Assembly: GCA_943787785.1 (NCBI GenBank)
Contig: CALSNT010000012.1
Span: 124,001-188,000, forward strand
Direction of reading: 5' to 3'
DNA: 64,000 nucleotides
Origin: an uncultured Paracoccaceae bacterium
GTDB lineage: Bacteria > Pseudomonadota > Alphaproteobacteria > Rhodobacterales > Rhodobacteraceae
Of the stretch, positions 8,892-17,227 are shown piece after piece. The notes under the pieces were generated by a model. The model had not been told where the DNA came from, did no database searches, and saw only the letters and a program-made list of their open reading frames with translations. A program made the position numbers and the translations under genes. Position 1 is the stretch's first letter, and each line of letters opens with the position of its first letter.

Positions 8892-9170
8892 TCACAAGGC
8901 ATCGCCCGAAAGCAGGCTCTCGATCTCGCGGGCCTCGCGCACCAGCTCGTTGATCTCTGCCCTGGCATCAATCCATTCCCGCGACCGCATGCCGTGACGC
9001 CAGGAGGGGTGATCCTTGCCAGCTGCATGACCACCACCCGCACCGTGAAAGCGACAAACGCGCCAGCCTCTGACCGCTGGGCCTTTGCACCGTTCGCCCG
9101 TCCGCTTTGACATTGCCGTGCATCTTGGGGCCGCATGGGCCTTGCTCATGGGGTTGTCGCTATCATTCAT
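8892..9170 (-). CDS. HGGxSTG-type small phage-associated protein
   Basis: About 92 residues from the ATG at 9170, which has a purine-rich ribosome-binding site (ggagg) about 8 nt upstream. The core RCTAMSKRTGERCKGPAVRG followed by CRFHGAGGG carries a Cys/Cys/Cys/His set of the kind annotated as the HGGxSTG domain, here with the tail residues replaced by GGGHAAGKDH. These proteins are common in prophages and gene-transfer-like regions of alphaproteobacteria; function is unknown. An upstream ATG at 9236 is possible but lacks comparable support. Confidence 0.6.
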   Translation of the reverse strand: MNDSDNPMSKAHAAPRCTAMSKRTGERCKGPAVRGWRVCRFHGAGGGHAAGKDHPSWRHGMRSREWIDARAEINELVREAREIESLLSGDAL

Positions 9171-9344
9171 CGCCGCCCCTCCCCCCGGCTTTGACGGTCC
9201 CGACGATAGCTTGCCCACCATCCGAGACGTTGACATTTCGTCGCACTGTAAGCATCGTCAAGATATGATCAGGACGTCGTGACCCGTATGTGGTGAAACG
9301 TGACCGGCTCTCGTGGGGATCAGAAGTTGAGTAAAGGGACTGCT

Positions 9345-10032
9345 ATGTTTCATCCAATCAAATCGACAATCACCTCAATCGCGCTGGCTGGCCTGATTGC
9401 CGCACCGCTCGCAGTGGGCGTCAATGTTCTAAGCATGGAGCCTGCATTTGCCAAAAACGGCAATGGTAACGGCGGTGGCAACGGTGGAGGAAAAGGTAAC
9501 GGCGGCGGCAATGGCGGCGGCGGTAAATCCGCATCCGCCGGAAAATCTGCCGGCGCAGGCTCGAAGAGCAACGGGCGTGGCGCAATCAACTCCGAGTTGA
9601 AGTGGTTGAACGCAGCCAACGCCAGCCCGAATGCGCTGGCAAACGCCAACCCGAACAGCAATGTCGGACGCATCGCAACTTATCAGACCGAAGCCAAGGT
9701 CCTTGTTTCGGCCATCGTTACGTTGATGAAGGCGCAAACCGCACTGAACACGCTTCAGTCGGGATATACCGGGCGCACTTCTGCGGAAATCCAGGCAGAA
9801 ATTGACGATCCTCTGACAGATCCTGCGACGCCTTGCTGACCTGAATACGGAACTGGGCGCTGCAAAGACGCATGAGGCCGCTGTTGCAACGCAAACCGGA
9901 ATCGTCGCGACACAGCAAGGCGTGGTCAACACCCAGGCTGGCGTGACCGAAGGCGCGCTCATGACGGCCACGCGCGGGAACACATTGTCCCCCGAAGCGC
10001 TGGCTGAACTGAACCGGCGGTTGGGAATATAA
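9345..10032 (+). pseudogene. Glycine-rich exported protein, one-base frameshift
   Basis: The ATG at 9345 starts a signal peptide (SIALAGLIAAPLAVGVNVLS, then A-F-A-K), a low-complexity Gly/Asn block (GNGNGGGNGGGKGNGGG) and an Ala/Asn-rich helical region. The frame stops at 9839. The other frame continues smoothly from about 9830 (LADLNTELGAAKTHEAAVAT ... LSPEALAELNRRLGI) to a stop at 10032. Removing one C from the CC near 9827 restores a single 228-residue protein. This is either a recent mutation or a sequencing error. The family is seen in Rhodobacteraceae without known function. A good terminator follows. Confidence 0.65.
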
Positions 10033-10061
10033 CCAGCCGGATCAGCTGAAACAAATCATTT

Positions 10062-10091
10062 AGCGGGCGCGGCCGGAAGGCTGCGCCCGCT
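10062..10091 (+). terminator. Intrinsic-type terminator hairpin
   Basis: The arms agcgggcgc and gcgcccgct enclose gGCCggaaGGCt, giving a long GC stem with a GGAA tetraloop and one G-T pair, 30 bp after the glycine-rich gene. Only a short T run (ttt) follows, so termination strength is uncertain. Confidence 0.65.
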
Positions 10092-10244
10092 TTCGCTTGC
10101 AGGACGTTCACACCCAATCCACCGTGCGAACAGGTACTCGGAGGCTTATTGCCAAATACTTGAAGCAGACCGGGTAGCGACCCCTTCATGGTCTGCTGTC
10201 CTTGCGGCTTCTTGACCAAGATCAAACGAAACGACACCGCGTTG

Positions 10245-10476
10245 CCAGTCCGCCAGGCAAAGGCAAAGCCTGTCTTCGATGATCTTGAGGTCAGGCTGCA
10301 CGCGCAGCTCCCCAAGATCTCCGGCAAATCTCCGCTGGCACAAGCCATTCGCCAGTGCCCTCGGGCGTCTGCCAAAGGCCCAACCATGTCTGGTCCTATG
10401 ACTTCGTCCAGGACCGCACCGCCGACGGGCGAGTCTACCGAACACTGAATATCATCGATGAATACACCAGAGGGGC
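10245..10476 (+). mobile_element. Mosaic of IS66 tnpC and IS3 orfB fragments
   Basis: First part (to about 10372): AKPVFDDLEVRLHAQLPKIS and GKSPLAQAIR, a conserved piece of the C-terminal half of IS66 TnpC, with a one-base shift before ALGRLPKA. At about 10382 it switches to NHVWSYDFVQDRTADGRVYR plus TLNIIDEYTRG, the catalytic-Asp region of an IS3-family OrfB integrase. Both pieces are short and inactive. They show two unrelated transposases recombined end to end. Confidence 0.7.
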
Positions 10477-10489
10477 CGCGATATATCGC

Positions 10490-10891
10490 TTACTGCTTAC
10501 TTGCTACACTTAAACAAAATTTCCTGATTTTGATTAAGCACTCGGCGACGCCCCGCCAGTCGCCGTGCTCAGTGGTGGTAACCGCAATCCTGTTGCCCGT
10601 TATGGTGGCGTAGCTTGTCTCATTGTATTGGGTTCCCCCGAGGTCCACATAGCCAAGATTGCGCTTGTTCACTGATACGACAACAGGATGTCCGCCGTTG
10701 ATTTCCAAACAAGTTTTCCGCATGGCCTTGTCAGCTTCGGCAAATTGGTGCGAAAAGTTTGCACGACCCTCGTATCGATAGACCAACCCGTGACCGGAAA
10801 CCTCGACTGGAACAGTCGAGACAGAAGTATGGGTACAGCCGAAGAGCGCCAGACTCCCTAGAACAACTGCTGACGAAGTTTTGTATCGCAT
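10490..10891 (-). CDS. Putative lipoprotein
   Basis: The ATG at 10891 gives 133 residues with a lipoprotein signal (SAVVLGSLALFGC; lipobox LFGC at about residue 20), so it is probably anchored in the outer membrane. An ATG at 10939 would add an unlikely Tyr-rich extension. The mature part has two further Cys (KTCLEING and AECLIK) and no domain I recognise. It stands isolated between IS debris and the phage remnant. Similar small lipoproteins are often islands' cargo. Confidence 0.55.
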   Translation of the reverse strand: MRYKTSSAVVLGSLALFGCTHTSVSTVPVEVSGHGLVYRYEGRANFSHQFAEADKAMRKTCLEINGGHPVVVSVNKRNLGYVDLGGTQYNETSYATITGNRIAVTTTEHGDWRGVAECLIKIRKFCLSVASKQ

Positions 10892-11010
10892 ATATTGTAC
10901 TCCCGTCGCGTACCATGTCCTGTATGTATAGTAGCGCATTTTCCCCCTTCAGCCGACATTCCCAAAGTAAAACGCCGTCCCTGTCAGGTTGACGTCCTAT
11001 TGCTTAACAA

Positions 11011-11248
11011 TCAAGCCTCTTGGGCGCGCCGTACCATCTGCTGAACACGCGCCTCAAATTGATCCTGCGTTTCGCCTGGCTCGCGAGTGGCTTGGAAACT
11101 GCGGCCTGAACCCGGCAGCAGGACCAACCGGGGAAACCTCATCGGCGCTTCCATCCTCATTTTCGTAGAGCGTCTGGAACTCGACAGGCTCATCGTCGGC
11201 TGTGCCCATCTTCCTTTCGGCATTCCGCAATCGCTGTTTAAGGCTCAT
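11011..11248 (-). pseudogene. Small prophage protein, frameshifted
   Basis: The N-terminal frame starts at 11248 with MSLKQRLRNAERKMGTADDE. The C-terminal frame ends at 11011 with PGETQDQFEARVQQMVRRAQ. A CCCC/GGGG run at 11130-11133 is one base too long. Removing one base gives a continuous 78-residue protein, likely helical at both ends. It lies at the tail of the packaging gene remnant, transcribed in the same direction. Function is unknown. Confidence 0.5.
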
Positions 11249-11469
11249 TTCGTCGTCTCCAATGCCGTGAGGCGACGTTCCAAATCCTCGGTCTCAAGCG
11301 TCTTGCGATAGCCCTCGACCAAGCCCATGACGCTGGCCCCTTCCAACGGGGTCAGGTCGCCCGCCGATACCGCAGCCAGCACTGCCTGAGCGGCCCTTGA
11401 CGCGTCTTGAGCGCTTTCAACGGCTGGCAGGTCGAACTGAACCGCGCGTGTCCTTCCGGGGTGGCGCAA
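11245..11469 (-). CDS. Prophage-associated hypothetical protein (C-terminal part)
   Basis: A 74-residue frame whose body, AVQFDLPAVESAQDASRAAQ and LTPLEGASVMGLVEGYRKTL, looks like the C-terminal helical domain of larger phage-associated proteins of Rhodobacteraceae. The preceding N-terminal domain is missing; the frame before residue 8 runs into the truncated portal gene. It overlaps the start of the downstream small protein by four bases. Probably a remnant, translated or not. Confidence 0.4.
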   Translation of the reverse strand: MRHPGRTRAVQFDLPAVESAQDASRAAQAVLAAVSAGDLTPLEGASVMGLVEGYRKTLETEDLERRLTALETTK

Positions 11470-12133
11470 TCCCGGCGAGGCATGATGCCATCATCGACCG
11501 CGCCCATTTGGGATAGCCCACCGGCATGCCATCGGCATCCGTGTAGACCCCGTTGATCAGCCGCCGCATGCTCTCCGTCTTCCGCGACAGCCGCTGTGGC
11601 GGCAGCAGGCGCACCTTGGTGCCGTAGCGGTTCCACGGTCGCTTGCGCCAGGGCAGTTCGGCCAAGATCTCACCTGTAACGAGCCAGGACCGGAACGCCG
11701 CCGCCTGCATCTGCCCGAAGGTCCGCACGCCCTGGATGTCGCATTCCTGCGCGTTGCGCGCCCAGAGCTCGAAGCGCCGCTCCACCGTCTTGGCCCAGTC
11801 CGAGGCCTCCACGGGCGTCATACCGAAGGTCTCGTTCTCCGGCAGCGCCTTCAGCTGGAGGCCTGTGCCCACGGTATTGGCCACGCATTGCTCCAGCGCG
11901 CCGGCCAGCCAGCCGCTGTTGTGCAGGAGATCGTTGACCCGGGCCGCAGCATCGTCCCAAGCGTCACCGATATCGTCCTGCGCCTCGCGCAAGGCCGGGC
12001 GCCAGCCGGCAAAGGTGACGCCCCGCCCGCCGCGCATGTATTTGCCGGAGGGTCTAGGGAGGACCATCCCCTCCGGCCCCGCTGCCTGAGGCAGCGCCCC
12101 GGCCAGCAGATCTTTGCATCTTTGCGAGTGCAA
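11417..12133 (-). pseudogene. Lambda-type phage portal protein, truncated
   Basis: The recognisable portal sequence includes RPSGKYMRGGRGVTFAGWRP, DAAARVNDLLHNSGWLAGAL and RFELWARNAQECDIQGVRTF, then RSWLVTGEILAELPW, typical of lambda-family portal proteins that form the dodecameric DNA gate of the capsid. Only about 220 of the usual ~500 residues remain. After GVYTDADGMPVGYPKWARSM the similarity ends and the sequence runs into the neighbouring remnant, so a deletion removed the 3' half. It sits downstream of the terminase remnant in the normal phage order. Confidence 0.7.
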
Positions 12134-12265
12134 ACATATCCACTACAGTCCCGTGGCTGCATGAGCGCGCGAACAGCGAACGCTACCGCAGAGCGTCGCT
12201 GCCGCCGCAGGTTTGGGAGGACTGTGCTGCTGGCAGCGACGCAACAGCACGAAAACCCCACCACC

Positions 12266-13507
12266 TCATCGACCTCGGTTCAGGGCGCTGCCGTGGCGGG
12301 CAAACCGCCCGCGCAGAGCACCGCTGCCACCGTGCCCTGGGGAGGAGCGCGATGCCGGCGGCGGCGTGTGTGACCGATCCAGCTCCGGTGCCGTCACCTG
12401 TGTCGGGTCATGCCCATCGGGCACGGCCGCCTCGATCGGGGTCTTGCGTTCGATCCCTTCCGGGATGCGCTGGACGTTCAGCGTGTAGCCAATGGCCGCG
12501 CAGAGCGCCTCGCAATCGAGAAAGTGGTTGTTGCGCGAGCGCTTCACCCAGACAGGCTTGCCCTCAACCACGACCCGCGCCTCCGAGGTCAGCTGCTTGC
12601 AGTAATCCTCCGACACCGCCTCATGGACATGAAACGCCCCCGGTTGATCGGCCGGCGTGCGAATGCGCGACATCACCAGCGACTTGAAGAAGTCGGTCGA
12701 GAGCGTCACGAGATCGATGGAGTAGAGCGCCTTCTTTCCATCGGGCTTCACCTCGATCTTAGACACCCGATAGGGCGGGCTCTGGACGTCCTTGCCCTTC
12801 GTCGGCGCGCAGAGCCAGCTGTAGCGGCGGCAGAACTCATAGACCTTGTGCTCATTGCCGAGCTCCGGTTTGTCCGGCCGGAAGCCTGAGTCCACAAACA
12901 CCTTCTCGATCTGCATCCCACCACTCGGCGTGCAGCATCAGGTCCGCCAGCGCCGACCAGACCTCGTCGTCCTCGGTCGGGCCCGTAGAGCTGGCCATGG
13001 TCCACTCAGCCAGGACGTGCCCCGCGCCCCGAAGGCCCGGATCACATAGACCAGGCTGAACTTCTGCACGTCGACGCCCATCACGAGGCGCAAGCCCCCG
13101 GCGGGCACATCGCCCGGCCGGTAGGGCTGGCGGCGCTCCATGATCTCCTGCCAGTCGGGCACATCGCCCGAGGCGGTCATGGCGTAGCATTCGCCAAAGC
13201 CCGCATTCATTGCCGTCTGGATGCGGTCGTGATCGCCGGATTGCAGCGCCGTCAGGTAGGTTTCCGCGCGCTGGCCCCAGCTCACAAAGGGCGAGCACAG
13301 CCCCGAGGTCCACATCGACAGCGTGGAACTCTCGGCCGGCGCGCCGGTGACATGCGCGGCGTCATCCTTCAGGGTGACGGTCTGCCCGGGCGCGACCATC
13401 GTGCCACGGGCATTCATCCAGGGCTTGTCGGCCTCGCCGTGCTGGCCCCCGCAGCGCGGGCATTCCAGTGTCGCGGCCTGTTTGGCCTGCGCAGGTGTCG
13501 CGCGGTC
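12266..13507 (-). pseudogene. Phage terminase large subunit (GpA-like), 5' deleted and frameshifted
   Basis: Three overlapping frames give one protein: LECPRCGGQHGEADKPWMNA with LRLVMGVDVQKFSLVYVIRA, then EWTMASSTGPTEDDEVWSAL, then MQIEKVFVDSGFRPDKPELG and the nuclease-domain tail ADQPGAFHVHEAVSEDYCKQ. The joins are a one-base loss near 13003-13010 and a one-base gain in a CCC run at 12917-12919. The N-terminal ATPase (about 200 residues) is missing, because the frame starts at the deletion joined to the small-subunit gene at about 13507. It cannot package DNA in this state. Confidence 0.75.
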
Positions 13508-13860
13508 CGGCCAGCCCCGCAAGCTCCGCCCGCACCAGCGCCGCCATCTCACCCACCACGGCCTTGGCATCCTCCATCGGGATCAGCTCCCGGCTGCGCT
13601 CCTGGATCCTGAGTTCGATCTCGCGCGTGCGCGCCTCCGTCGCCCGGCTGGCCACCGCGGCCTTGTTGTTCTTGGACAGCTGGTCCTCGTAATAGGCCAG
13701 CGCGCCCCGGATCACGCCCACCAGCGTGTATTCCCCGCGCTGCGCCCGATCCATGTATCCGGCCTTCACAAGGCCCTGCACCCAGCGATCCGAGCGGCCC
13801 AGCAGAGCAGCGGCTTGTGCGACCGTGATCGTCTGGCCGCGGGTGCGAGGTTCAGGACAT
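13503..13860 (-). pseudogene. Phage terminase small subunit (Nu1-like), 3' deleted
   Basis: A DNA-recognition subunit of the packaging motor. The winged-helix start QTITVAQAAALLGRSDRWVQ with GLVKAGYMDRA and the helical coil ASRATEARTREIELRIQERS identify it. The true ATG is probably at 13860, but the GG at 13855-13856 is one base too long: with one base removed the frame reads MSEPRTRGQTI directly. The C-terminus after about residue 118 (AELAGLAGP) is fused to the middle of the large subunit gene, so an internal deletion has removed the gene boundary. Confidence 0.7.
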
Positions 13861-14011
13861 CAAGCTGCCTCCTGTTCAATACGGGAGGACAGTCGATCTT
13901 CCCGTTGCTAACGGCGGAACCGGCGGATCAGACGAGGCGCTGCCGCATAAACTTGCAAAGAACAGCACCCCAAAGATCACAACTGCCAGAAACGCATTCT
14001 GGTTTTGGTTC

Positions 14012-14975
14012 TCACAGCAGCACACCCGCGATTGGCGGAGCAATAATGAACGGCAACAAGACCAGTGTCGTGAGCGGGTTTGCAATTTGGCGGCGGTTTC
14101 GGCCGAGGATGCAGATTTCCATTACGCGCATCACCATTTGATGTACATGCAACCGATCCGGGGCCGAAACGCCCTTGTTTCCTGCGAAACCTCCGGTAGA
14201 TCGCAAGCAACGTGTCGGCCACCGGCCAGAAGAGCGTCAGCAAGAGCGCCCAAGGGGAGACCTCCGGCGCGCTGAGCAGAATGGAAACACCGAACCAGCT
14301 CAACACGAAGCCAAGCGTGTAGGGCACCCGCGTCCGCCGAGGAAGATCAGGACCGAATGGGTAATTCAGAAGGAAGAACCCGAAAGCTGCAGCTGCAACC
14401 ATCATCGCGAGATGGACCATAATCGCGTATTCCTGCCGCTTCAGCGATATAGCTCAGCGCGACCGCGGCAGCGATGGCCGTAAAGGATGCGAGGCCATTG
14501 ACACCATCAATCAGATTGAAGCCGTTCGAAATCCCAGCCGTGATCAGAAGAGTGACCGGCACCCCAACCACCCAATAATCCATCACCGCATCCAAAGCCG
14601 GGAATGCCGGCTCGAGGGAGCCAGACGCCCAGCAACCAGATCGCCAAAAGGCTGGCGCCGATCGCCGCAAGAAACCGGAGACGAGGTGAGACTGCAAAAC
14701 CAAGATCCTCTGCCAAGCCAACCAGGAAGAGCAACAGGGTGGCAAGTATGAACTTGGCGTAGGGCTCCGAAATGGAATCCGGTACCAAGACAATGCTCAG
14801 ACCGAGAGCACCGAATATCGCGATCCCTCCGATGCGCGGGGTGAGGCTTGTGTGCATGGCTTGCACAGCGTTCAGGTCATCCACACCCCCACTGAGCCGG
14901 GGAAACCTCGAGCGCACCAACACGATCGCCAAGCACAGGCCAAACGCCAGCGCGGTCAGGACGTACTCATGCCAC
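14012..14975 (-). pseudogene. WecA/MraY-type polyprenyl-phosphate sugar-phosphate transferase, frameshifted
   Basis: Four overlapping frames compose one membrane enzyme that would load a sugar-1-phosphate onto undecaprenyl phosphate for surface polysaccharide synthesis. Conserved blocks in order are HTSLTPRIGGIAIFGALGLS, SNGFNLIDGVNGLASF (catalytic Asp region), FWPVADTLLAIYRRF and SAPDRLHVHQMVMRVMEI. The joins are single extra bases at 14598-14599, 14430-14431 and 14178-14180, and possibly one at 14972-14973 that would restore a GTG start. With these four removed, the length is 320 codons. It is a pseudogene as written, but maybe intact in reality. Confidence 0.7.
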
Positions 14976-15316
14976 TACACATGTATCATAGCCGTGTGAT
15001 CCACGTTCGGTTCCAATCATTTATAAGAAGGCGGCCGCGGATGTCTGACACAATGTATAGACCGATAAGCCTTGGATAGCCAATGCAAATGACCTGCAGG
15101 TTACTCAAACCATTATTCGCTACAAATTTACCATAGATCAGGCACACCACAGGGTCGGGATCCTCGTCGATGGATCGATGGGCCAATGAGATCCGACAGC
15201 TACGCGCCGAGTGATCGATAGCAATGATATTGCTCTGATTTTGCTACGACAATCGGTGCAGCAGAGCGAAGGTCAGTGCACGAACACGACGCAACTCACC
15301 GAGGGACACAACCCAG
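14976..15316. other. Intergenic stretch, nothing recognised
   Basis: About 340 bp between the WecA-like gene and the small Rhodobacteraceae gene at 15317. A minus-strand frame (14986-15186) has no recognised domain. The part near 15211-15316 could hold the promoter of the downstream gene but shows no clear -35/-10 pair. Confidence 0.4.
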
Positions 15317-15591
15317 ATGACCACCCGCCTGAACCCCGTCACCACCCCGCGCCACCAGCTTGGCGCCGAGAAGGCCCGGCGGAACCGCGAAGCCGCCCTC
15401 GCCGCCTTCATCGCGAAGAAGGCCGAAATCGACACCATGCTGGCCCGGCTGCAGGCGCTCAGTGACAACCACTTCAACGCTCACCCCGACGAGCTCAAAT
15501 GGGGGCGATGTCGCAACGCTCGAGCACTACGCCGAGCTTCTAAAGGCGCATCACGGACAGCGCGTTCTACGAAGGCGAGTTCGCTGAGTGA
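15317..15591 (+). pseudogene. Small helical protein, two one-base frameshifts
   Basis: ATG at 15317: MTTRLNPVTTPRHQLGAEKA, then a charged helix (NREAALAAFIAKKAEIDTML). After DELKW the frame shifts at the GGGGG run (15501-15505) into GDVATLEHYAELLK, and again at GG 15545-15546 into RITDSAFYEGEFAE with a stop at 15591. Removing one G from each run gives a continuous 90-residue protein. Similar genes stand directly before DUF3489 genes in related genomes (from memory), as here. Function is unknown. Confidence 0.6.
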
Positions 15592-15615
15592 ACCATCAGG
15601 CTTTGCCCTGCCAAG

Positions 15616-15636
15616 GCCCGCCGCCTGGCGGGCTTT
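15616..15636 (+). terminator. Short GC hairpin with T run
   Basis: gcccgcc-gcct-ggcgggc followed by ttt, 25 bp after the small gene and 50 bp before the DUF3489-like gene. It fits an intrinsic terminator or attenuator separating the two. Confidence 0.55.
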
Positions 15637-15686
15637 CCCCGGTAGAAGGCTGAGCATCCCGCACGGCCCGATACCCGGAGATCATC

Positions 15687-15923
15687 ATGACCCAGATCCA
15701 GCTGTCCGACGCCCAATCCGTCATCCTGTCCACCGCCTGCGCACGGGAGGACGGAGCTGTCTTTCCCGTCACCCCCAACCTCAAGGGCGGTGCCGTCGGC
15801 AATGTCTGCAAAAGCCTGCTCAAGCTGTCGCTGATCGAGGAAATCCCCGCCACCGACCTCAACACCGTGCTACTTGCGGCATCACGATGCCACGCGTGGA
15901 TCCGGCTGGCACGCATCGCGTAG
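15687..15923 (+). pseudogene. DUF3489-like protein, truncated
   Basis: The N-terminal half is recognisable: MTQIQLSDAQSVILSTACAR, then DGAVFPVTPNLKGGAVGNV and CKSLLKLSLIEEIPATD. DUF3489 proteins are DNA-binding-like small proteins of alphaproteobacteria with a second, C-terminal repeat domain. Here the frame runs into IS sequence at about 15868 (LNTVLLAAS) and ends at 15923, so the second half was lost at an IS junction. The upstream small gene is its normal partner. Confidence 0.55.
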
Positions 15924-16056
15924 CGACCCGGCGACCTGCGCCTACCGAAACACCCGGTGCCCGTGTCTGCATACAGATCGAACGCTTCTCTTCGTCAGAC
16001 CAGAACCGTCGCTTGCTGCCCTTCTTCGTACCCATCAGACGCCCCATAATGCCCAT
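15859..16056 (-). pseudogene. IS66-type TnpA N-terminal fragment
   Basis: KKGSKRRFWSDEEKRSICMQ plus TRAPGVSVGA is the helix-turn-helix start of an IS66-type accessory protein TnpA. The expected continuation (ARRYAM...) appears only after a frame change (to the frame reading MRASRIHAWHRDA). It ends at the junction with the DUF3489 remnant, which the insertion probably cut. Confidence 0.55.
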
Positions 16057-16073
16057 TTACGATAATGGGCATT
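16048..16073. repeat. Perfect 10-bp inverted repeat
   Basis: aatgcccatt (16048-16057), loop tacgat, aatgggcatt (16064-16073). It straddles the start of the TnpA fragment, so it may be an operator or translational hairpin of that element, or an IS end. The function is not shown. Confidence 0.6.
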
Positions 16074-16220
16074 AGCACCTCGAACCCACCCCCAGCAGAG
16101 CAGTCAGACCGGACGCATACGATTCAACTACTTGCTCAATGATTGAACCCACATTTCCCAAGTAATTGCGTGATTTAGCTTCGTCGTTGTCGCTTTTCAT
16201 GTTATATTTCAGCACGTTAC

Positions 16221-17010
16221 TTGGCGCGGGAGGCTGCAATGTTGGATCACCCTACGGGTGCGGGTTCTGAAGGCGATTTTCGGGTGGGTTGTGACCCGCG
16301 GGTGCGCCTGGAATTCCATGGCTCCAAGATCAGTTCCGATGGCGGATTGCTGTTGTTTCGGGAGCTTGATGATACCTTGGGCTTGCATGATTTGGCGGGC
16401 AAAGTTCTTCAGGACACACGCACTGGCAAGAACGGGGTTCACACCTTTGCAGGTCTGCTGCGCCAGTCCACCTTCGGACGGCTCGCGGGATATCCTGATG
16501 TCAACGATGCGGACCGGCTTTCCCGTGATCCGGTGATGCGCCAGATTGTCGGTGGGCGTGCTGTTGATGGCCAAGCGGCCTCAACCAGCCAGATGGCGGG
16601 GTTTGAGACGGACATTCTGGCCTCCGCTCACAATCGGGCGGCTTTGGCTGACCTGCCCGGCCAATGGATTGACGCGATGCACGACGCGCAGCCGCCCAAG
16701 TGGATCACTCTGGACATGGACAGCTCTGTCAGCCCCACCCATGGGGATCAGGAGGGGACCGCATGGAACGGCCACTTTGGCTGCAAATGTTATCATCCGC
16801 TTTTTGTATTCAACCAGTTCAGCGATCTTGAGCGTTGCGCCCTGCGTAAGGGCAATGTTCACAGCGCCGACGGCTGGAAAGAGGTTCTCGCTCCCGTCAT
16901 CGCCCGCTACAAGAGCCGCGACCTGATGCGCTTCTTCCGGGCTGATGCGGCGTTTGCCATCCCCGAGCTTTACGAGATGCTGGAAGCGGAAGGCTACTTT
17001 TATACTGCGC
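16221..17010 (+). pseudogene. IS1380-family transposase, C-terminally truncated
   Basis: About 260 of the usual ~440 residues remain. FHGSKISSDGGLLLFRELDD is the family's N-terminal signature, followed by TFAGLLRQSTFGRLAGYPDV, the catalytic Asp block WITLDMDSSVSPTHGDQEG and AWNGHFGCKCYHPLFVF. An alternative start is at 16239. Similarity stops near 17005 (GYFYTAL), where sequence of an IS630 transposase on the other strand begins, so the element was cut by insertion or recombination. Confidence 0.8.
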
Positions 17011-17163
17011 TCACCCCAAAACCCGAAATTTCTGGTGAGTGACGACCCTGAAGCTATCTGACACTTGGTCTCGGAAGGTTTCCCACTCGTTGGGCAAGGT
17101 CTCCCGAAAGAACCTCAGGATCGCATCTGCGAACTTCTTTTGCGTGGGGTAGTGGTGATTGTG
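17011..17163 (-). pseudogene. IS630-family transposase C-terminal fragment
   Basis: On the minus strand an open 50-codon frame reads HNHHYPTQKKFADAILRFFR, ETLPNEWETFRDQVSDSFRV and VTHQKFRVLG before TGA (17013-17011). This matches the C-terminal end of IS630-type DDE transposases. The upstream part is missing. It abuts the truncated IS1380 gene and lies just before the RTX gene. Confidence 0.65.
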
Positions 17164-17227
17164 GGTGAATTATTGGCAACTTTGGGTTGATGTCTTTTTT
17201 GATCGCCATCTGCACTAAGGAGATCCG

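Noticed and set aside
10188-10240. FNR-like pattern near 10.2 kb (TTGATC-type on the minus strand)
   Set aside because: Lies in IS66 debris, with weak second half-site; not in front of a gene.
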